Below are positions 23,101 through 35,100 of a stretch of 64,000 bases of DNA, piece by piece. The notes beneath the pieces are model-generated. The model was not told the origin of the DNA and did not search any database. It worked only from the letters and a program-made list of their open reading frames with translations. The translations under genes and the position numbers were made by a program. The stretch lies in contig NC_088296.1 in assembly GCF_032854445.1 (NCBI RefSeq), positions 13,054,706 through 13,118,705 of the forward strand, in the 5' to 3' direction. Source of the stretch: Liolophura sinensis (lineage: Eukaryota; Mollusca; Polyplacophora; Chitonida; Chitonidae). Position 1 is the first letter of the stretch. The number at the start of each line of letters is the position of its first letter.

Positions 23101-26100
23101 TATAAGTAAAAAAAAGGCTCATTTTAGATATCATCGGCCACGCTGGAGACCTTAGCGAGTGGATATAGGTGGGGCGAGGGAAAGACAACTCAAGGTCATG
23201 TACTTATCAGTACAAAGCTGGAAGTTGTAACCACATGCAGCTGGTGTTTAAAATAGCATCACATTTATTATTTATTATGTCCCTTAAAATCGCCCAGGTG
23301 CATAGGTCTCTGGACCCAGGTCATAATAACTGAAGGAGTGGTAAAGTTGCCCTCTAGAAGTTGTTTACAACAACAGCATTTTTGTACGCTTTATACATAC
23401 TGAACATTGAAAACCAAACTAGGACTATACCATTAGTCCTAGTTTGGTTTGGATTTATATGCAGAGCATTGTTTCATTAAAAACTGTATAAAATGATCTT
23501 AAATATATTGCCACAAGCATAAAAAATTCAACCTGAACACTTGTACATATTTCTATCAGTTTTTATAATTACTGTATCTAGTTATATGGAAACAAATATC
23601 ACTTCAAGCATTGAAATATATGGAGCAATGATCCATGTAAATGGTGTTGTTTGTATGAACGCCAAAAAAAAAAAATATGATTGCGTGAACAAACATGATG
23701 ATTCCTTTTGCATAGTATTTTGAATAATTCGAGAACCGTAACGCCTAATAAATTGCGATTAACATCATTGCATTTGTTGCAACTAATTCTATCTAGGCCA
23801 CTGTGCTAGGGGTCTTGTAAATTGCTACTCTTTATGCATTTACATGAACAGTTAGAAGAAAACCCCGACTGAGGTAAATCGACAAGTGGCCGTATTTCAC
23901 CGGTCACGTGTGACTATTTGAAAGTTATCACACTGTCGTCGCTGCACTGGTCTTACTCTCTGTGCTGTACGTCTACCACACTGTCGTCGCTGCACTGGTC
24001 TTATTCCTTGTGCTGTACGTCTACTACAGTGTCGTCGCTGCACTGGTCTTACTCTCTGTGCTGTACGCCTTTAATTACTGAGTATACATTAAAGAACTTA
24101 AAACTCCCTAACTGGACATCAGATATGTTGAACTGATTTTGATTCACGTAATTATATTTTTATTATGAATTGAATTCCTTAGGAAAATCGCCTTAACATA
24201 GCAAAATGTGCCTTAGACTTCAGTTTTGTCATTTGAAAAAAAAGGTAAAAATAACATGACTCCAATTTCTCACATACTTGTTCTTTCGTAATTGTACTTC
24301 ATATTCAAGCTTTCCCTTTTTTCTGTATGAAAAACTTACACCTCACTTCTGCACTGAAGTGGGACGATTTCCTATCTAGCTGCAACGGGTCTTTTATAGC
24401 ATGTTATTGTTCATTGATATGCACATCACATTTACAACTGGAATGCAGTCTGGCCCCTGTACAAAGACATTCAAAGTTGAATTTTCTGTGCGATACACAC
24501 TTTTGAGGACATCACGTGTACATACGCTTTTATTCTGTATGTTATGTAGGGTTATTCGCTGATGACGGATGTGGAACGAAATGTGGCTACAGGACGGTGT
24601 GTGGAGAAAAGGGTTGTGTTTGTACGGATAAAGACGACGCCTTGTTCACAATCACAAAAACAGAGTCAGCTCTTATATACTGTGTTCGTAAGTCGAAGCT
24701 GCATACTTATAGTCATGGGCCAAAATAAACCAAAGATCTTCAGCAAGTACCTGGCTAAGCTCATAATATAAAGCCATGTCTACAAACTTACTATAAAAAT
24801 CGTATATTTGCAACAGATACACCTTTATAAGCATGTTTAAAATCATCATTGTTACAATATTTTGCATATATTATTATTATCATGTGGATGATAGTAATTA
24901 ATGTTATTTTCGCTAAAACATTTCTAGACTCGCCTAATGACATGGTTCACATGGGCTATACCTTCCACATTTGTTATCCACATATGCAAATCTTTACGTT
25001 ACGTGTTTTTTAGTAACTTGCCCAAGTGTGAGGTTTACCCATGTGCCCTTGATTTCTTCACCCTTCAAGACACAGTCAATGTATGAATGAAAAAAATGTA
25101 TATAGCGTTAACAGGCCAAATAAACATGTTGATTTATTTTATTGAAACACATTACAATTCGTTTGAAAGAAAATTGCCAGTCAAATGCTTCAAGCTGTCC
25201 CGACAACACCACGTGTAGGGTGCTGACTGCGGGTGATGAATGGTTGGGATGTTACTGCTCAGCTGAGGCCGAACTATCAGACAGAGGTCAATGTCAGGGC
25301 GAAAGCCAGTTTCCCAAGCCAGCAAAACCTGGTACGTTTGCATCTTTTATCAAATCTTTAAAGACACCAATGTAACGCAACAGTGTTTTTTTAACTTACT
25401 TTTTCTGTCTAACAATATTATTATTATTATTAATATGTCTACATCTGTTTGTTTGATGGTGTATAGCATTTACTTTATCGATCTAGGATTTTTAAAAAAC
25501 TGCTTGTTTAAAATGAACATAAAGTCTGTCACTATACAGACGCAGAAAAAAGGATATATTGCACAGGCATCACAGAAAAATATGTAGAAAAAGGTTTAGA
25601 AAGCTTCAACATTGGGCCAGGGATATGGAACTGAGGGACAATTCGCTCCGAGTAGCCTTGTTGACGCCTATGATCTGAGCCTATCATTAGTGTTGAAAGA
25701 GTCACGTGATGATTTGCTATGACCTATCAAAACCTATCAGCTCTCGATTGTCAGTGTGGCTTCTTACATTTGATAGACACACATTGATGCAAAAAATTTG
25801 ATTTCTGGGGTATTTTAGATCTTAATCTGGGGTATTTTGATCCACACACTTATATTCAGGGGGCTGAGAGCAGTTACCCGTGTGAAATTTGTCAAAGATG
25901 CATTATTTTCCTTAGCGAAGTCAGTTTTATAACAAAAATATCTTCAACATCTGCATGAAAGAGTGGGTCCCAAACGAGAAAGTCGCACTATGTGCGGTAA
26001 ATTCCCTGACGTGAATACAGCCATGCAGATCGAAGACGATGAAGAACATGACGATTGTCCGTGACTGCCAAACTAAAAGAAACATTTTAAAAACTTAACA

Positions 26101-29100
26101 GAGCTGAAATTCTTTAGTTGCATGTCTGGCATTTTTGTTTGTATTTTCTCACTTTCACACTGATTTGTGACGTCAAGTTAGATAGCTATAGCAATAATAC
26201 GCCAAAATGGCGTTACCACATGAGAGGCCAGGTTGTTTGCTATCATTTTGTTGATAAGTGGCATAGAATGTTATACATATTTTTATATACATCTCCGGAA
26301 AACTACTTTCAAAGCTAACTCAGATTAGTAACTGACTTTATGTTCACTTTACCTTTATGCTTTTAACCTACGGGGCGTGCAATTTGTGTAGGATTGGCTT
26401 TCACGAAATTATATTTTTTGCAATGCAATTCTTTTCGGTACGTTACATGTACTTCAGGCTGTTTGAAAAAGACGTGTGCGCTGAACAAAATTCAACCTAT
26501 CGACCGATAGGTGGTCTGTATATGGCTTTCAACGCTTTATAAGGTCTACAATGTATTTCTGTAACTAGAAGAAAACCCTATTGTAACGTGCACTTCGCCT
26601 CAGACATTGTTTGTTCAATATTTTGCAAGGGTAAAAAAGTCTTACTTCTATCTTGCAGCAGATGTTAGGTCACAGGGCACGCTAACCAATACGCCTGCCA
26701 CCAAAATCGCCGCTAAATATGTGCGGGTTATTGGCACTGTATTTAGTTAATTTAATCTTTACAAAGCATTTTTTTAGCATTATAGAAAATATTTTAAGGA
26801 AAAAGGTGCGCATTTTGTAGCACTTCAGTGTAACCATGTGGTGTTTGACACAATCAGCGATAAACATGGTAGCAGAGCTGATGCCACAGAGCAAATCGTT
26901 TTAGATACTGGCTTCAACGACAAAGAAAATTACAATTTTTTCAGTTTTCTTTTCTTCATACTTGTATTTTATGTAATTCATTTTTAGTCAAATGTAGTAA
27001 ATTATAATAGTGTGGCAAACAGTGCTGAACCTCTGGCGCTTTCCACCGAGTCAGTTCAGAGAGAAAGCTACTGGTTCATACCTCAATTTCGGGAGCGTAC
27101 ATTTCTGATAGAAACATGTTGAAATGCTTGAGTATTACACATTAATTAAAATCGTTTCTATGGCCAAATATTCCAAAACTACTTAACTCGGTCGTTTATA
27201 TCGGCACATATTTACCTTGTCTGCACTGTTTACGTCATTCAAGGGTGCCTATGGAAATTACCGAGGGCAAACAGAAAACAGTTAAAAAACGTCAAAATAA
27301 GAACAGGATCAACTGTAAAATATTGGAATTGACATCACTGCATATTGTTACGTTGGATCCCAACTTTATTTATTTATTTATTTATTCATTTGATTGGTGT
27401 TTTACGCCGTACTCAATAATATTTCACTTATACGACGGCGGCCAGCATTATGGTGGGAAGAAACCAGGCAGAGCCCGGGGGAAACCCACGATCATCCGCA
27501 GGTTGCTGACAGACCTTCCCACGTACAGCCGGAGAGGAAGCCAGCATGAGCTGGACTTGAACTCGCAGAGACCGCGTTAGTGAGAGGCTGCTCGGTCATC
27601 ATGCTGCGCTAGCGCGCTAACCAACTGAGCCACGGAGGCCCCGGATCCCAACTTTAGATGAGTGTATGCAAGAGCGGTGGCCGGTCGATTGGTTCAAGAC
27701 AGATCATGATAAACCGACAGGTCACCATACGGTGTCTCAGCTACGATCCCGTCCATATGGTTTCCTCTGGCTTATACTGGGTTTCTCCTTTAAAAAACTG
27801 GACCTAATCGCCGAAATATTATTGAAATGTTCTGGAGAACTGGTAGTGCACACATCAAGTGGAAATGCCAATGCAGTAAAATAAATTTGCTTGTTTGTAT
27901 TTGTAGGTTCTACACGATCTCCGACAACTTCAGCAACTCGCGAGGTCACTTGGTCATCGATAACAAGTCGGATTTCAGAGCAAGTGACTAGTACGACTTC
28001 AAGTAAGCCGTTTAACAATTGGGGAAAAGGAAAGACCATAAGATCATAATCAAAGGCAGAGAGTAGCCTGGCAACCTTATAGCTAATTGCAGGTTTGTTC
28101 ATTGGGAAGGACTGCAGCAACCTGCGAAAGGTCGTGGGGTTTCCCCCGGGCTCTGTCCGGTTTCCATTGACTACCATGCTCGCTACTGTAGTATAAGTGA
28201 AATATTCTTGAGTACGACGTTAAGCACGGGTCACATAAATAAATAAATGACAGGATTCACAAGCTGAGCCTTTCGCTGAGAATCCTTTTTGCTGATGTAA
28301 AAAAAGTTCGCTTTCTTGATGGTAAATTTCTGAAAAAGGGAACAAGGGATATGGTTAGCTCAAGGCATGTCATGACATAACCAGTAGTGCAAAAAATTAA
28401 CGCTATTTTCTACCGGTATGTTTGACATCGATTAGATCGAGGGAGGATGTCAGACGTGGAACCAGGCAATTCCCATCTCACACACAACTCATTTTTGCAG
28501 ATTTCTTGTACAGAGGTTTTTTACCCTTTTTTGTGCAGTTTTATTCTGCAGTGTCAAATCTACTTTACCACTTGATGCGACAAAATGCCACCCCTCTCTC
28601 GAATTCGCCATTATAGCGAAAGTCGCTACATGTAATTTTCTATCAAATACCAGACCTAAGTGGAATGAAGAATTCCTGCAGGTTATTTGGTTCAAAATAT
28701 TATAACGCAATCCAAGCGTAGGTTGGTCATGTAGGTAAAAGGCTGATTTCAAAATATGCTTTTCATTATTTATACAAAGGTGAAATGTCAGGATTTCCAA
28801 CACCGAAGAAAGTGATATCTCACTGGCTACAGTAGGCTATCAGTTTTGTTACTACACATCCCGACGCCATGACGTCACAAAGAAACTTATAGTTTTATGA
28901 CGTTCCAATCCGATCTCAGCAGAATGAGATCATAATAAAAGTTCAGTCAAATTTAACCTTTCTTACGTCACGCAACAAGACGCGTCACGCTATATACACA
29001 AGTCTGTGACGGTCTATAGCCCAAAACATTGCTGAAACTTGACCAAATTCACAAAATCACTACATTGTCAAAATATAAATAATAAATAAAATATTTCATA

Positions 29101-32100
29101 GTGAAGGCTGAATATCATAAATATTTTTCTTGTGAAAGGTGAAAAGGATAGTGTTATCATTTTCACCTCTCACTAGAAAAATGTTTATAGTATTCAACCT
29201 TCACGGTGCAATATCCTCTATATCTTTCACTAAATGGTTTCCTCTGGCCTCTGCCCAGTTTCCTCCATAAAAAAAGTTCACCGAGACCGACGACATATAG
29301 ACCTAAACCTTAAGAAACATGGCGGACATGTTTGTCACACATGTATGTCTGTTCAAGTTCTTTTGGTCAGCTTTCATTTCAACAAAATCTTCAACCACGT
29401 TTGGAAATCTTGAGGAAACTCGGTCAAAAGATCAATGCTCAACCACAGGTGCAAGTTTAATGCTGACCTCTACACAGCCAATCTAAAGGACTGATGCGAC
29501 AGTACATACGGACACCCTTGCGAAGATACCACTCATTATTTACTTTATTGCCCTTTAAAAGCACACAAACGAGACATCATGATAGATGAAATCCAAACGC
29601 ACGCTATTAGAGAAATTATTTATAACAATACATCTTCTCTAATCAGTGCGACGATTTAATAATGTGCGTAAATATATTGCAAATAGAAACCGATTCTGTT
29701 CCGTCTTTCGTCAACTGGTGTATAACATTTTGTCAAGAGAGGCATATAGAAGTTGTAGGACCAAATCCATCTGATTATGTTTCAGAAAAGAAGGTTTAAC
29801 TAAATGCAGTGACCTTTATAAAAACTGCCTGTATTCTATTTTCAGTCACACATTCTACAGAATTTTCAAGTCCCACTGAAATATCAACAGGAACCCAGAC
29901 ATCAACTAAAGAGCATCCTGTAGCCAAAAATACATGTAAGTTGTCTCCCAGGTAACATTTGGTTCTATGCACCCGAAAATATACTGTGTGGCAGATGACG
30001 TAAAGGATGATGGCAGAGGAACATCATGACGTCATGTATAGGATGACGTAAAGTATAGGATGACGTAAAGGATGAATACTATATTAAAGTCTAATAACTT
30101 TATTTGTGCGGATATACACACTTCTGTATACAGTATAATTTATATACATTTAAAATTAAACAAGGCATTCTTAGGACACTGGTAGCTTACCTGGTTGAGC
30201 GGTTTGTTAAACTGCATACATAATGTTCAAGTGAGGTGATACCTTCAAATACTGACCACCTGCAAACCAGAATGACTGACTGGTTGAGCAAACACCCAGC
30301 TGACAACAGCCACTGTCTGTGCGGATAGACTGAACATTCCTTTGTAGTCTAGTAAGAGACATGCATCGGCCAGTGTCCTGGTCTCCTAGTACTAATATAG
30401 ATGTGGAAAGCTTTCTACAGAAAGTGTGTATACCGAGGTAAATGAAGCCCAAAAATAGATATTCGACACTTCCTAAATGTGATAACTAGAGAGACAATAA
30501 GCTTCTCTAGATAGATGTTTGCATATGAACAAACTGTAGCCCTACATGAAAAGATGATAGAAATCTGTGTTGATCGGAGAACAGTGCGTACAAAAACAGA
30601 TAAAATCACCACAGGAGCCTGGTTATCAATACCTTTGTTCTCCTGTGTGTAGGCCGGTACACTAGATGTAAATTTTCTTGATCGCCAAATTTACCTCCAT
30701 GTATTTGTTGTAAAGTCCAGAAATCTTGAAAAAGAAATAGACCATGTATATAAGATATTGTAATCCTACATAGAGGCCTTCTGGAATAGATGTGTTTACT
30801 ACAGAAAATTGAGGTTTTTGTAACTAACAAACTTTACATTGACAGTCCATCAAAAATGACTAAAAACATTCCCAAAGCCAATAAAACTAAAACCAATAAA
30901 TCAAGGCGTACAGAGAACACCCGTAGCTTCCCTGACTGAACAGTTCGTAAAACTGCATTATTTTCTGATAAGGTAATACTTTCAAATGCCGACATACCTG
31001 TAAACCAATATAAAGTAGAATGACATCCCCATACTCATGTCAGATATTATTCTCAGATATTAAGATATTCACAAATATTATCCGTGTGAAAAATAGAGCT
31101 TTGAGCATAACATCACGATAATTAGGTCTGTTTTCAGCTTACCCATTTAGCTGCATACATGAAAAACATTATTACGCCGTGTACCTGGACGGGGAAAGCT
31201 ATATGAAAATTAAAATAATAACCACATGGTCATTAAATTTACGCATGTAGATCTATAGATAATATAAAAGATATACTCAAATTTCAGAGAAATGGGTGCA
31301 ATATTTTAGCAGGAGTTGAGTAAGCAAAATCTGTGTACATAAAAATTTATCATTGCACCAAATACCTGAATGGGAGTAATTAAGAATAGAATGACCCGAT
31401 TATTAATTAATCTTAGATATGAACAAGTTTAAATAATAGGGAAGATGTATGTCCTGAATTGGGGGTGATTATGTAAATGATTACCAGATTCTCATTAAAC
31501 TTGAGTATGCACAAGGTCAGATGGAAGGCAAAATGTATGGTAAGTTTCATGAAAATTAGCGCAGTAGTTTGGGAGGAGATACTTGGATAAAATCGTGTCT
31601 ACAGACAGACAGAAGGACAGAGAGTTTGGTTCCAGTATACCCCCCCCCCTACTTCGCTGTGGGGAGATACCTTACATTAGGGAGTTAAAAAAGCTTAATC
31701 TTCAATCCATGTATGACAGCCCATTACACAGAAGCTAAAAAAGCTCAACCTTCCTTCCGAGTATGTTCATTTACACACCATACCTTACATTAGGGAGCTA
31801 AAAAAGCTTAACCTTCAATCCATGTATGACAACTCATTATACAGGCCATAAAAAAGCTTAACCGGACGCCAATACCGACACTTTTGCCCCCTCTCACAAT
31901 ACCTTTCCGTACGTCGTACAGGCAAGCTAAAATAGGTCAACGTTTCATCAGTTTCCCCTATGTACGTGCAAATGTACACATCATTTATGATCCCCTAAAC
32001 AGGAGAACGAAAAAAAAAAAAAAAAGAAAAAGACAAACCACAACATAACTTTCTATCGCTGTATGTTGAATCCGAAAGAAAAGTTTAACCTTTAATCCAT

Positions 32101-35100
32101 GTAGGAGTGCCCATTATACAGAAGCTACAAAAGTTTAACTTTCACCCTGAGAATGTGCATTTACACATACATTACCATTAGGAGTTAAAAAAAACTTAAC
32201 CTTCCATCCAACTATATATATATCTATGAGCCATGCCTTAGACTATGGAGCTAAAAAAAAAGCGTAATCTTCCATCTGAGTATGTATATATTCGCATCCA
32301 GCATACCTTAGGCTAGGGAGTTACAAAAGGCTTAATCCCCGTGTAGGTACATTTACACACCATTCCTTAGACTATGTAGCTAAACCTTCCATCCGAGTAC
32401 GTCAATCCATGTATGAGAGCCCAATATACAGGAGCTAAAAATAAGGTAAACCTTACATCCAAGTATATACATTTACATACCATTTAGACTAGGGAGCTAA
32501 AAGAAAAAGCTTAACCTTCAATCCATGCATAAAAGCCCATTATACAGGACCTACAAAAAAACTCAACCGATGACAAACATCGACACTTTACCCCGCTTGA
32601 CATTTGATACACAGTCCTTCCTTATTAAATTATGCACTATTACAAAAAGCTACCTATTCGTACAAACTTGTACAATCACAAAATATCAAGGTCCTCCAAA
32701 TCTATGTATTTGTCTGTAAAGGTCAGACATATTGGAGTCGCATCATACATTAGAATTTCTTTAATTATGTTCTTGGCAAATATGTAAGTCACAGAACAAT
32801 ATATATCACTCTCTGAACTTGTAGCCGATGGTCCTGAAGCCTGGAAGGTGGGCGTGGTGGGTGGAAGTGGCGGAGCGGTTCTTCTGGCCTTGGTTGTTCT
32901 GATTGCGTGCGTGTCCCTTCGGTAAGTTTACTCATAAATAATTAAACCTGTGGTGATAGATTACGGCAAAGTTGCTGGGTTATTACAATCGACTTACCCT
33001 GGGAATCCTTTCCAGTACCAGTTATTCACATTACTAAAAATACATGGTAAGGTCTTAGTCTCTTTTTCATAAGAATAGAGGTGATGTCTGTAGCAAACTT
33101 GAATAAAAACAGATTCATCTGTTTTTAGCAACATTTTTTTTATCAAACCTGACCTAACGCATTTACTACCTTATTAAGGAAAATAGACAGATATAGTGAA
33201 TGTTAGCTGTTGAATCATTTAAAGTGCATTATCTACACCGATGAAAATAAAGCCATTTTTTCTGTAAAAAGGACAGGTTTAGTTTAATTCGGACACGTTA
33301 CTTATTACTCAAACCATCAACAGTCTTCCACAATAGAAAAGAATTACAAGACTAGCGTTGTTTGTAATTGATTATGCATCGTTTGTTACATTGAAGAGAT
33401 AGTCCAGAAACGATAAAAATAAAGCGGACTGGATGTAACATACAATTAAAAGAACTGCACTTGGTAGACAGAATAGTTCGAAATATATTCATAACACAAT
33501 ATTAAGTTGAACTAGTTCTCCTTGTCCAAAAATGTCATCTTCATTAACTTCATGTACCGTTATGTGACGTCACAGTATAGTTCTCCTCCGATCTTTTGAC
33601 TGACATGTAGATCTGGTGAACACTAGTGACCAATCAGAGGCAACCCTGCTACTTCGTTTGACGTCCTAATTCAGTGTCTAAATTTCGCCGGATAATTAAC
33701 TATACATGGGGAGAGGTCTTTGCATGACATATCGCTGTTACATTATTCCAGAGTATGCTAAGTATTTTACCCGGACAAAGGAAGGACAGTTGGAAGGAAA
33801 AACTCAACTAAAGAACAAATGCCATCACCCTTGAGCTAATAAAGGTCTCATATATATTAGGACGCGATGTCGTATTAGTTCATTACATGTACTTTGCAAT
33901 GCACTCTCTGTCAAAAAAGATGATTTTTGATTGAAGTGAGGCACTGTGTGTTTAATTTACTGTATGAAAACCGACGATCACCAGAAAAATATTGTTACTA
34001 GTTTCACGTGTGTATTTCTGGGTGCTGTCAAAGTTTGTTTTTTACTGGGCGTTTGTCTTCATATTTAACATAAACGTTATAATATGATTAGTTTTGTCAT
34101 ATTTTGACAAGCTTAAAATTTTCTTCATAGTACACTTAAGTTAACGAAGTCACTGTGGAGAACAGGTAGCAAAAATGCGTTATCATGAATTAGAACCGAA
34201 TTGTTACAGTATGCAAATGCGTAACATGTGGCAACTACACAGAAATCATACGTGAATCCTACTTGAGAGCATGTCGTCATACATCTTTAATGTGTAATAT
34301 GTAGCGGAAAGAAACGTTTGTCATATATTTATTTATTTGATTGGTATTTAACGCCCTGGTTAAGAATTTTTCAGAAAGTTACATTTGTGGTTGAGTGATT
34401 TTCCCCACTCTACGGTGTCTACAATATACAATGAAATGAGGTGCCCATACGAGGGTGTCAGCAACTGTCACTCACTGCTGTAGTCAGTTTCCCTTCCTGA
34501 GGTGCACAGTTTTTTGCACTGGTGCCGATTCCTTGTCTTACCATACCTGGTCCTTTGATTGACATTACACACCACTTGCCCCAAATTCTGAACAGACAGA
34601 TAAAGGACAAATCTGATATTATGCTAAGCATTTTACCCGAGATAAATAAAACCCAGATAAAAGCAAAACTAAAGTGAAAAAAGTTGTATAGTGTGACATT
34701 AGAAGAACAAACAAGAGTTTTCATATCTTCATATTATATTACTGTATATAATGATTAATACCATGTGGTTAACATTTAATCTGAGATGTTGAGACACTGA
34801 TGTGACCGTTACATTTCTTCGCAGAAAAAAGAAAAAACACAGACATATTACAACTCCACAGCACTTAAGTAATAAGAATGGAAAACGCAACTCAGCAGTG
34901 CGTCAATCCGGTCTGCCATACAGAAACGTCGCTGATCTACCTTTGTCAGAACGGAACGGAACTGACAATCCCGCTTATTCAACAGTGGTTTCAGAGACGC
35001 AGTTGTCTGACCCTATTCAGTCCCGCAACATTTCCACACCAGCTGGAGCGGCTAACAAAGACGGTGGTACATATGACATCAGTGAGCTGTACAGCGTTGT

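Larger units (their letters stand above)
20157..24549 (+). other. Gene B intron 1
   Basis: About 4.4 kb containing an inverted LINE 3' fragment, two perfect hairpins, a SINE and a 48-bp minisatellite, each listed separately. ORFs such as 20458-20811 show no domain and are not in phase with neighbouring exons. Confidence 0.7.
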
